This document shows, piece by piece, positions 43,801 through 51,607 of a DNA stretch of 64,000 nt. This DNA is from Viola odorata. Its lineage: Eukaryota > Streptophyta > Magnoliopsida > Malpighiales > Violaceae. The position numbers were made by a program, and so were the translations under genes. The notes below the pieces were generated by a model. It saw only the letters and a program-made list of their open reading frames with translations. It made no database searches and had not been told where the DNA came from. Where the stretch lies: the NCBI GenBank assembly GCA_963691705.1, contig OY829542.1:2859688-2923687 (forward strand), read 5' to 3'. The stretch's first letter is position 1, and every line of letters starts with the position of its first letter.

Positions 43801-45670
43801 CTAGAAATTCTGTGAGATACATGGTTCCAAATCTAATCTCCTTCTGTGCTCCCCTTATCTGAAAGGTTTTGTTTGTCTGTGATGATGAAGTCTGTATTTC
43901 TGAGGACGATGATCCTCTTTCTGTAATTGTGACTGGCATGGCTAAATTATTTCTGTACATAATGGTTCTGTCTGTCACATATTAAAGGTAGAGGGGCAAG
44001 AATGCCGATAGGAAAACTTTACAGTTCAAATATGATAGTAATAGAACAACAGAGTCCTCAGTTATGGCCAGATGAAATATTAATATGGGAACAAACAGTT
44101 GTTAGAGATTGGGAAACCAATAAGCGAGACGATAGGATTAATAGGTGAAGACATTACTAAGAGTAAAGTAAACTATGAAGTTAAAATGCAGATTAAAAAT
44201 CCTGATATAAGAATAGTAACAGCAAACATAGATTATAGCCCTTTAGATAAAGAAGAATTTAGAAAACAAATTCCTGAAATGTTAAATCAGGGATCTTTAA
44301 TAGTATTACTTGCTACTAAGATATCGTCTATGTAAACTAAACAGAACTCATATTTTAAGAATATTGAGTCCATGAATCTTTGGAAAACTGCTGGTGCATT
44401 TTTTAATCCAAAAGAAAGAACATTCCATTCAAAATGTCCTTCTGAACATGTAAATGCAGTCCACTGTTTGAACCATTCTTCTAATTTTAGCTGATTGTAT
44501 CCTGACTTTATATATATATATATATATATCCCCGGTTCCCGGATTTTAAAGGTTGGAGAACTGAAACCTTAATTATTTATTGATAATAATTAATAGCTAT
44601 ATTATTAATAATTAATGGTCTTATTTTATACATATTAACTATATAAATGGCTATTACAATTTACAACTATATATTACTAGTATGTGTCATCTTAACTATA
44701 TAAATGACTATTAATTTTTTTTTTCTTAGGTAATATAACATCCTTAATAAAATTCTGTATTTAAAGTAACAAATAAAAAGAAAAAAATGAGGACTTTTAA
44801 TTGAGTTTAAAAGAAAAAAAGAAAAAAAGCATAATACATTAGTAATTTAAACATTAATACAATTTAAATTAAAAGCATAAAACTCTAAACAATTAGTCAA
44901 TTTTAATTTCATGACAATTGATAATAATTCCTAAACTATATTATTAATAATTAATGGTCTTACTTTATACACATTAACTATATAAATGACTATTACAATT
45001 TACAATAATATATTACTAGTATGTGTCATCTTAACTATATAAATGGCTATTAAAAATTTATTTCTTAGTTCATATAACATCCTTAATACAATTTTGTATT
45101 TAAAATAACAAATAAAAAGAAAAAAATGAGGATTTTTAATTGAGTTTACAATTATATTACTAGAAAAAATATATACATACATGAGAAATTTTAATATAAT
45201 TTAGAAGGAAAAAAGAAAGAGAATGAGTTAAGTTTAGAAAAAAAAAAAAAAGTGGGAGCCAAGAGGATTTGAACCTCTCCCCTTTAATACAAAAGGTGAT
45301 GAGTTAACCATTGAACCAAATGGAAACTTTGATATTATTGTACATATATATATATACTTCCGGTTCTACCGGTTATCCGGGTCGGTTCTCGGATTTAGAG
45401 GGATGGAGAACCGGACCGAACCGGAAGTTCCGGTCCGGTCCGGTCCGGGTCAACAACAAAAAAACCCGGGTCGGTCCGGTTCGGGTCAAAAAAAGGCCGG
45501 TTCCGGATCGGTTCCCGGTCCGGGCCGGTTCTTGTACAGCCCTACGAATGGTTACTGGTTTTGAATTTCAGACAATTCATCCAAGTTTCAGGGAGCGGTA
45601 CTTATCGTCGGTTCTATTTCAAGAGCTGAGGAAAGAGGCTGAAAACATGCAACCGGTTTCTGTTGATTAG
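34863..45670 (+). CDS. CAS: Beta-cyanoalanine synthase, 10 exons, last intron holds 8.6-kb insertion
   Basis: This PLP enzyme of the cysteine synthase family makes 3-cyanoalanine from cysteine and cyanide, in mitochondria in known plants. Exons by alignment: 34863-34997, 35136-35245, 35325-35382, 35473-35736, 35823-35960, 36171-36222, 36410-36489, 36587-36646, 36742-36822, 45572-45670 (358 aa). The PLP lysine is Lys80 (SIKDR), the Asn loop is TSGNMG (108-113) and the phosphate loop is GSGGT (215-219). TSGNMG and [10 protein letters not shown] favour cyanoalanine synthase over O-acetylserine thiol-lyase. All introns have GT...AG ends except the one before exon 8, which ends ...TTGGCTG with no AG. 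The nearby AGs I tried give stops or shift the frame, so the gene may be broken. Intron 9 (36823-45571) carries the hAT/pararetrovirus insertion. Confidence 0.88.
36587..36646 (+). other. Exon 8 of cyanoalanine synthase lacking a canonical 3' splice site
   Basis: Protein alignment puts the exon start at GTTAGTAGC (36587), giving [10 protein letters not shown]. The intron before it (36490-36586) begins GTAAGT but ends AAAATTGGCTG. The nearby AGs at 36556, 36591 and 36594 would each bring in a stop at the first codons. Confidence 0.7.
37118..37190 (-). other. tRNA-like / Pol III box sequence, left copy
   Basis: The minus strand reads an A-box-like TGGCTAACACC and a perfect B-box-like GGTTCAAATCC in a T-arm (AGAGGTTCAAATCCTCT), then TGGCTCCCA. 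The 5' acceptor strand does not pair with the 3' one, so this is not a functional tRNA gene. It could be a SINE-type head. A second copy is at 45253-45323. Confidence 0.45.
37221..38891 (+). pseudogene. Pararetroviral RT-RNase H (pol 3' part) with nonsense codon
   Basis: The frame is open from directly after the AT-repeat at 37221. It is cut by a TAA at 37644-37646 and then open from 37656 to 38891. The RT carries [26 protein letters not shown] and the catalytic YIDD (about 38049-38060). RNase H carries [12 protein letters not shown] and ends with [11 protein letters not shown] second partial copy at 43990-44302 has CAA where this one has TAA. Upstream viral genes are missing. The 3' end overlaps the next ORF by four bases (ATGA at 38888). 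Confidence 0.88.
38888..40644 (+). pseudogene. Pararetroviral transactivator/viroplasmin-like gene, sense copy, frameshifted
   Basis: The first frame is 38888-39625 (245 codons), with a viroplasmin-like segment ([16 protein letters not shown] ... SFAEALEEA) and a Gln/Glu-rich coiled-coil. A one-base loss near 39620 creates a TAG. The rest (39685-40644, 319 codons) is in another frame and ends in an acidic tail. The family's known role is translational reinitiation and inclusion-body formation. The inverted copy at 42296-43978 is continuous. Confidence 0.75.
40656..41155 (-). promoter_or_regulatory. Pararetroviral intergenic region with promoter, copy 1
   Basis: On the minus strand, downstream of the transactivator-like stop, come TGACG/CGTCA words (41083-41087, 41092-41096, 41134-41138). 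These are as-1-like elements of the kind known from the CaMV 35S promoter. About 170 bases on is TATATAAGG (TTATATA on the plus strand, 40911-40917), then a CT-rich leader. An A/T tract (40727-40752) lies further on. Transcription would run towards lower coordinates, antisense to the RT and sense transactivator-like genes. Confidence 0.65.
41155..41758 (-). pseudogene. Inverted partial transactivator-like gene, internally deleted
   Basis: The minus-strand frame 41604-41155 is the C-terminal 149 residues of the transactivator-like protein. At about 41640 it jumps to an N-terminal segment (41642-41735), and near 41737-41758 to a GAGGACGATGATCCTCT piece from the gene's start. It is thus a scrambled fragment with two internal deletions. 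It is followed directly by a second copy of the intergenic region. Confidence 0.75.
41759..42295 (-). promoter_or_regulatory. Pararetroviral intergenic region with promoter, copy 2
   Basis: This is a direct repeat of 40656-41155 with few base changes and a longer interrupted T-tract (41829-41886). The TATA word is TATATAAAGG on the minus strand (TTATATA at 42042-42048). TGACG-type words are kept at about 42200-42280. Confidence 0.65.
42296..43978 (-). CDS. Pararetroviral transactivator/viroplasmin-like protein, inverted copy (560 aa)
   Basis: The minus-strand frame is open. Residues ~122-165 resemble the caulimoviral viroplasmin domain; ~185-260 are predicted coiled coil from heptad-like Leu/Ile/Gln spacing; the C-terminal ~30 residues are acidic. 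In exogenous relatives this protein transactivates translation of polycistronic RNA and builds inclusion bodies. The first ~26 codons of the sense copy are missing, because the sequence changes abruptly at 43979. With 38888-40644 it forms a ~1.7-kb inverted repeat. Confidence 0.72.
   Translation of the reverse strand: MTDRTIMYRNNLAMPVTITERGSSSSEIQTSSSQTNKTFQIRGAQKEIRFGTMYLTEFLEGGNRKFKPFEGLNIDREQQCLLDNIWHIQTVPTATQFKVQCLNALSKYFSEKNPKIQRKSFSHYVIYRGLKTGVFHSFNTVKIFIMCQNPIFVGYHSFAEALEEARAQLGPNFYIEPETVRPYAEVAQENPSQLIARLEDKNRKLEEQIAQLQQQTTNQIAFIEQKKNEAERKIQQNNTTVGILNTKLQQLDQFIKDNKPKNRSFLQLRARLLDMPAQFTLKPLIDQWPEGEEIIKQKTESRHLEDLINAQKNLVRIYFEEKDWKFKGVKVVQKPYCRLAGKIARHIGGTGTAGLFKIQVDLNITDMPFQKILSFFHMGMMDKITFRLEEEGHIDRYLEEFGEKFFLNAGNMAIRKKLECFIDSTLPVARGFEIIPAKKRVFIFSADREEESLHDIHMGISLSPYDFQELDNLKIYRAVQDPCVLYTPEKWMEYHLLGEGYFIQIYNTREWRMFLPHSGDGRLLDEEHIVNLIADLQDDAMTDVEEDKYEVNIPETHRDL
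43979..44508. pseudogene. Pararetroviral pol fragments in opposite orientations
   Basis: Positions 43990-44302 (+) include a stretch matching 37521-37677 ([17 protein letters not shown]) preceded by a ~130-base piece not present in the first copy. From 44303 to 44508 the sequence is the inverted equivalent of about 37875-38088, including the RT catalytic segment on the minus strand. The two pieces meet head to head at 44302, then run into (TA)n. Confidence 0.75.
44530..45252. repeat. AT-rich interior of the hAT-like element with ~215-bp direct repeat
   Basis: Near 44526-44562 is a degenerate copy of the element's own right end (CCGGTTCCCGGATTT...GGAGAAC). Two direct repeats follow, about 44580-44800 and 44935-45150 (TATTATTAATAATTAATGG ... 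AATGAGGA.TTTTAATTGAG). This suggests that two related elements or an internal duplication make up the right arm. No gene. Confidence 0.6.
45253..45323 (-). other. tRNA-like / Pol III box sequence, right copy
   Basis: This has the same orientation and sequence type as 37118-37190, with the B-box GGTTCAAATCC intact and the anticodon-like region changed. It sits in the right arm of the hAT-like element just before a (TA)n tract. Confidence 0.45.
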
Positions 45671-46395
45671 TACTTCCAAATGGCTGGCTCATTAATCAAC
45701 AATGTTTTAAATTGCTCTCTTTTGTAAACCACAGTGTTAACTACCCATGCATTTTGTGGAATTCTGTTTAATCAATATATATTATGATTATGTTGGTATC
45801 ATAAGGTTCATTTCGAAAATGCTTGTGAGCTTGTGTTCTGGATTATTGGTTGGAATGCTCTACCTTAGGACTAACTTCTTGTCACTTATGTACAACCAAG
45901 TTTGATATTTAATTTTTAGCCCGCACGATTTAAAAAAATAAATTAATTTAATTAAGAAATTCACAGCGTTAATAAAGTGAATTCAATTATCTTAATTATG
46001 ACATCTTTTTTGGAATTGCCCACGTAAATCGAATTAGTGAGTGCGCCGGCTTGATTGGATAAAATAAAACCCACTAAGCTTAACTCAAGTAACAAAACTT
46101 GAGTTAAAGGGATTTGAAATTCAGGATTCTTTTGGTTAAATACAATGTCACTCTTTATTTGAATCTAGGTGCATGAATGAACCAACCAATCCCCAATTTG
46201 TAGATTAATAATATTCAAATTGTGTTAACCATGGTTATTATAAGAACCAATCCGGCTGCTCAATATCTTAGATCAAATGGGTCCCTAATTCAACCGAATC
46301 TAATTTCAGTTTTTTTAAGTTGTAGTTGGATTTGTGCTTTCTAAAAGATTGATGACTCATTTTTTTCAATACAAGCATGATCGGTAGTATATAAA
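45671..46395. other. 3' flank of cyanoalanine synthase copy 2
   Basis: This region is nearly identical to 33069-33840 after copy 1, apart from the absent ~44-bp insert. It probably contains the 3' UTR and the end of the transcription unit; I do not assign a poly(A) signal. No gene. Confidence 0.6.
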
Positions 46396-48384
46396 AGCAA
46401 TTTTTTTTCTTCAATAAGTTGAAGAATTTTATTTGCAACCATCAAGAAGATGGAAGCAAGAAAAGAGGGAAAGGAATGTACAAGAGAGACACGGTCTCCT
46501 CAAAGGCAGCGCCTGAGAAACACCAAAAGGAAAGACAAACCAACTCTAATGACACGCTAGAAACTTGAAACTATCTGCTTGCATTACCCCAAGACAGGAG
46601 CCAAGTGGAAGACAACAACATCATTCCCAAGCTGTATGGAAACGTGTAATCTTTGCTCTTCAGCCATCTATAACATAACGAGAAGGAGATATTGACAGTG
46701 CGTCTTATACAATACGTTCCGTTTTGAAAAACCACCATGTTTCGCTGCAGCCAGATACTCCACACCACAGCATATAATAAAGCCCGCCACATCCCTCTCA
46801 CTTGCTCCCCCCTACACGGCACAAGACTTTCCCACATGTCCCACAATTCCCCTACAGTCCGAGGGCAGCACCACGTTGTGCCCAACCATTGAACCACCAA
46901 GTCCCAACACCCTTTAGCCTTACTACAGTGCACCAAAATGTGCTGGACTGTTTCTCCATGCCCGTTGCACATGGGGCAAACATTATCCTCCTCCACAAAC
47001 ATGTTGGCTTCCATAGGAAATCTCTGGTGATAATGCGCTCACGCAACGTCAACCAAAGAAAGAATTCAATTCTATATGGAACTAAGTTGGACCAACATGA
47101 TTTCAAAGCGGGCAAGGTCTAGTATCGTAGCTTGTCAAGACCCTTGCACTAAGAACCCACCGTGAAGTCCCCAGTGGGTGTCAAAACCCACTTCACTCTG
47201 TCCCCACGAATCTGGGTGCTTAGAACTGGAAGCTGCGTTATTCAAGCTGCCCACTCGTCACTCTCTCACTCGAAGAGCTCCCGACGCCATTGAGTAGTCC
47301 AATTCCATCGACCCTCTTGCCAAACGCCATGGTCTGCAATGCTCCCTTGCTTATTCTCCGAGAGATTATAAAGCTTTGGATGAACCAAAGCTAACGGAGT
47401 CCTGTTATACCAAGGATCCCACCAGAAAGAAAATTTCTGGCCATCACCAGTTTCCATCTCTATATGTCTAGTCCAAAAATCAAACCAGTCCCCTCCCCTT
47501 CCGAAGTGGCTAGCAATATCACGCCACACCAAGGAATAGTTTTTCCTTTCTGTTTTCCACAAGTCCCTAACACTATGAATGTTGTATTGCCTTCTCACTA
47601 TGTCAGCCCAAACTTTCCTGCTTCCTCTACATAAACCCCAAACCCACTTGAATAAATAAGCAACATTTCGAGTCTCCAGGTCACTAGTCCTCAAACCTCC
47701 AAATTCAGTCGATCGAGTAATTTCTTCCCATTTAACCTTGGCCAAACCACGCTTAGATTCGTCACCACTCCACATGAACCGCCGTATAATCCCTTCACAT
47801 TGGTGTCGAACACACTTAGGCATACAGTACATCGACATATTGTAAATGGGAATGCTCGAAAGCGCAACCTTTATCAACATCACTCTACCACCCACAGACA
47901 AAAGATAAACCTTTCCACATGGCAAGTTTTCCTCTCATTTTTTGGATGAGAAACTGCCAACTTGATTTTCTCCTTGGGTTAAGCCCCACATAAGAACCCA
48001 GATACTTAAAAGGAAGCTCCTCGTACTTGCACCCTGCTCTTCTAGCTAAGCAACCTCCAATCTGGTTGTAGAGATTTATACCTAGCAGTGAACTTTTGTG
48101 GAAGTTGACACGGAGACCTGAAAAGCTTCAAACCAACGGAGAGTCCCTTTCACACCTTGGATCTCGCTCTCATCATTATTAACGAAAATAAGGGTGTCAT
48201 CTGCAAACTGCAGATGCGTAAGCCGCCACCCTGCATCATCATTCCCCACTCCACGTAACAACCCCACATTTTCGGCTCTTACCAAGAGACAATGCAACCC
48301 TTCCGCCGCAATGTTGAAGAGGAAATGGGACATCGAACAACCCTGCCGAAGACCATGTCCTACCTCAAACTGACTTGAAGGTGA
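46396..48384 (-). mobile_element. 5'-truncated L1-type LINE
   Basis: Minus-strand frames show the C-terminal half of a plant LINE ORF2. RT motifs GHGLRQGCSMS and LQFADDTLIF (FADD box) lie in 48399-48082, the post-RT domain SVGGRVMLIKVALSSIP in 47925-47266, and a zinc-binding RT-associated domain with CPMCNGHGETVQHILVHC in 47115-46571. Frames are broken. A T-run at 46402-46409 is the poly(A) tail in reverse. The homologous spacer after copy 1 lacks it, and about a dozen bases of target seem lost at the junction with 48385. The endonuclease half is missing. Confidence 0.85.
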
Positions 48385-49035
48385 GCCACCACAAATCATC
48401 TAAAAAGAATGTGAAAATAAATCGTAATTTAGAATAAAAATTCTTCCCTAAAGCAAACGCTAAATAAAAATGGAGGAAGTAATTAAGAACGCTATACAAA
48501 CTTATGGTGCAATTTATATATTTATATAAATCACGTGGTACTAATTGAGATTTTTTATAGAAATGTAAGTCGTAGATTTCAAATTGTATTATAATTTCCA
48601 AACACATTGATTGTCCAAGATGTATCAGGCTCCTCTAATGTCGATTAAAATATGACCTATCATGTTAGGTCAATCTCATCAATTCATTACAAATACATGC
48701 TTGAGATTTGATATAATTGATATATTTTCCTTTTTTATGTACGTGAAAAAAAAGGAAATTATATGTTTTAGTTAACAATTATTAAATTTTAAATAAATTC
48801 AATCAAATCTCAACCATCTATTTGTAATGAATTTATTTAAAATTTAATAATTGCTAAGTAAAACATATAACTTTCCTTTTTTTCACACACATAAAAAAGG
48901 AAAATATATCAATTATATCAAATCTCAAGCATGTATTTGTAATGAATGGATGTGATTGACCTAACATGATAGCATTTATATGATAGGTCATGTTTTAATC
49001 AACATTAGAGGAGCCAAATTCGATCAAGACAACGT
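48385..49035. other. Upstream region of cyanoalanine synthase copy 3
   Basis: Homologous to 33856-34739. It contains the palindromic MITE below and, at its end, the conserved promoter segment with TATAAAA at 49036-49042. Confidence 0.55.
48628..49015. mobile_element. Palindromic MITE (388 bp)
   Basis: The long terminal inverted repeats run GGCTCCTCTAATGTCGATTA to TTAATCAACATTAGAGGAGC, extending almost to the centre. It is AT-rich with no coding capacity. No TSD could be confirmed, so the superfamily is open. Confidence 0.72.
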
Positions 49036-49156
49036 TATAAAAGAGGCCTACCGCTTAGTTACCCAACACACATTCCGAATACTTTTATCATTTGCAAGTG
49101 CCTATAGTTACTGTTTGGCTACAATGGAATAAATTTGCATGTAAAATAATCTATTA

Positions 49157-49300
49157 ATGGCTTCTTTAAGAAACTTACCATTGACGGACAAACAAAGGCT
49201 CTTCTCCACAAAAGCTATCATTGATTCTTCTTTTGCTCAAAGAATCAGGGATCTTCCAGAAAATCTCCCTGGCACCAACATCAAGACCAATGTTTCTCAA
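49157..49300 (+). pseudogene. Cyanoalanine synthase copy 3, exon 1 only
   Basis: This is 48 codons ([18 protein letters not shown]... to NVSQ) followed by a GT splice donor, nearly identical to exon 1 of copy 2 with three extra codons near the start. Intron 1 is followed to 49407 and then breaks off into retrotransposon sequence, so the rest of the gene is lost from this window. It keeps its own TATA segment at 49036-49042. Confidence 0.88.
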
Positions 49301-49437
49301 GTACATCTACTTTTATCTGATTACCTCCCCTTTTCCTCTTTATCATCATCATCATCAAGAAAATTTCAATTTTAAAACTTGAAATTGGTTTTTCTTGATT
49401 TTCTTTGTGATAATCTTCGACGATCTAGGGTGAGCGC

Positions 49438-51607
49438 TGATCGTCAATCAAATACATAAATTTATAGTGCCTGAAAACGTGTGTGCACAAGAGATAAAGT
49501 GTACAGTGGTAGTCAGGGTCGAACACAGGGATTGTGAGAAACTGATTTATGGTCGTGAATGTATTCGGGGGAGAAGAGCACAAAGAGTAACAATGGGGGG
49601 GTTTTACTTGGCCAAACGAGTTGGCCAAGGCAGAGTTCGGGAGCTAACAATTCTATCTAAGAAAACAGTATTCGGGGTCCCGAATGTCACGTTCGAGATC
49701 CCGAATGGTAAAATAGACAAATCAATAATTAATTCCAGGAATAATAAAACAAATCAGAAACAGATGCAGAAGTATCAACGCAGGCGTGAAATAGATCAAG
49801 AGTGAAATAAGCACGAATAATCAGATGGAGGAAGTGTTCTCGGCAAAGGCATTCTGGGTTGCATTCGGGACCAGATCGTCATCAGCTCATATCAAATACA
49901 TAAATTTATAGTGCCTGAAAACGTGTGTGCACAAGAGATAAAGTGTACAGTGGTAGTCAGGGTCGAACACAGGGATTGTGAGAAACTGATTTATGGTCGT
50001 GAATGTATTCGGGGGAGAAGAGCACAAAGAGTAACAATGGGGGGGTTTTACTTGGCCAAACGAGTTGGCCAAGGCAGAGTTCGGGAGCTAACAATTCTAT
50101 CTAAGAAAACAGTATTCGGGGTCCCGAATGTCACGTTCGAGATCCCGAATGGTAAAATAGACAAATCAATAATTAATTCCAGGAATAATAAAACAAATCA
50201 GAAACAGATGCAGAAGTATCAACGCAGGCGTGAAATAGATCAAGAGTGAAATAAGCACGAATAATCAGATGGAGGAAGTGTTCTCGGCAAAGGCATTCTG
50301 GGTTGCATTCGGGACCAGATCGTCATCAGCTCAAGGGTATTCCATTCGAGATGTCATAGAAATGACATGGGGACCAGATTCCTCGGATATCCCCTACTTT
50401 TCTCTTAAGAGAAACTACCCCCCGTTTCCACATATGAGGTAGTCTTGACAGTTTGCCATCCCTCCAAGCACGAATGCGAGAGGGCCATACTCAAACTGCC
50501 CATGAAGCTAAGAAAAGACAGATCTAGAGCTAAAGTCCCTCAGTTTGTCAGGCTCGTGACCCAGCCCTAATCAACTACCCAACCTATCTATTCAAGACCA
50601 CCTTGACACAGTCAAGACTAAATAGATGCCTACTTACTCATGCGATTTTCCTTTCGTATTCATCACATGAATGGCAGCATTTACACAAAATAATTCTCAG
50701 TTGATCAGACCTTAAATTAAATCATGCAAAGATGTAATTAAATCGATGAATAGTTAAATACAGCATCAAGAATATATTAATCACATTAAGGCCTCGAATC
50801 TGCCCTTGCAACCCTTGAATCAGCCTTGCCAAGAACTAGGAATTTAGCTACTCATACTTAGGGATAAACAAATAACGATTAAAGAAAGCATAACAAGTAA
50901 ATAAATAGATGAAGGGAAGAAAACTTGTTACTAAAATTCCGTTTATAGCTCGGCAGCAATGTTGAAGAAGCTAACAATGGCTAGAGAGAGAAACTAGAGA
51001 GAAGTCTAAGCTACTTCTAAATTATGCTAAGTGATTAAAAGCTAGGAAAAGAAGATGATCTAAACTAATCCTAGATGCCCTTTATATAGTAGAGCCTTAA
51101 GCACAAAATATCTTCAGCCTAAAACTAGGGACAAAATGCATTAATTGAAAGCCTAAAGAAGTGGATCCATGTTCCTTAAAGCACAAAGCTGGAAAAGCAT
51201 AAAGCTGTCTGATTTTTCCAGCTTTGGCAGGTCTGGACTGAGCTCGAGGCTGAACTGGTCAGTTCGGTGGTTGTTTGGTAATCAGTGCAGAGCGTCAGGA
51301 ACAGTGTCAGAGGAGTCACATGGGCGTTTTAGGTGGGATGACACGTGGAAATGACATCCTTTGCCCTTCGGGGTCCCGAACTGGGAATCCGACTCGGGGC
51401 CTTGAATGCTGCTTTGGGCTCGAGACCTAGACTGTTGGTCTTGAACTGGAATTCGCTCAAGATGCACCAAAAATGCACGTTTTAGCACAAACTCCCTTTT
51501 TAAGCCTGAATCTGCAATAGTAATGAAATCAAGGGTAAATTAGCAGAATCAAGCTCTAAAATGGGTGAGAAAATGGGGAGAAAAACGTGCATAAAAACAT
51601 GCTATCA
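49438..51607 (-). mobile_element. Solo Athila-type LTR with internal tandem duplication
   Basis: A minus-strand LTR of the family of elements A-C, from TGATCGTCAATCAAATAC to ATGCTATCA, with a perfect TSD AGCGC at 49433-49437 and 51608-51612. No internal region remains, so it is a solo LTR from LTR-LTR recombination. At 2170 bp it exceeds the usual 1731 bp because a 444-bp segment is present twice. Confidence 0.92.
49446..50333. repeat. Two tandem 444-bp units inside the solo LTR
   Basis: The segments 49446-49889 and 49890-50333 appear identical by eye, base for base, including a 112-codon open frame. A very recent duplication or an assembly artefact would explain this. Confidence 0.85.

Larger units (their letters stand above)
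37221..44508. mobile_element. Endogenous pararetrovirus (Caulimoviridae), rearranged
   Basis: This is an old viral copy in the plant genome. Order along the plus strand: RT-RNase H (+), transactivator-like gene (+), intergenic/promoter region, partial transactivator-like gene (-), intergenic/promoter region again, near-complete transactivator-like gene (-), RT 5' fragment (+), RT fragment (-). It is bounded by AT-repeats at 37209-37219 and 44507-44529 inside the hAT-like element. Movement and coat protein genes are absent. RT followed by a separate viroplasmin-type gene suggests the cavemovirus/solendovirus side of the family, by gene order only. Broken frames and missing genes mean it cannot be infectious as it stands. 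Confidence 0.85.
36899..45544. mobile_element. hAT-like element in intron 9, carrying a pararetrovirus
   Basis: The 8646-bp insertion starts TAGGGGTGTACATGG and ends CTTGTACAGCCCTA (imperfect TIRs), with a perfect 8-bp TSD CGAATGGT at 36891-36898 and 45545-45552. The outer ~160 bp at each end are packed with CCGGTTC/GGTCCGG words, a texture known from plant hAT non-autonomous elements. Both arms contain a tRNA-like block and a (TA)n tract. No transposase is present, so it would have needed one in trans. The paralogous intron at 32875-32969 shows the empty site. The pararetroviral block occupies 37221-44508. Confidence 0.88.

Noticed and set aside
48620..49025. Mutator-type TSD around the palindromic MITE
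   Set aside because: No 8-10-bp direct repeat is seen at the ends, so the superfamily is left open.
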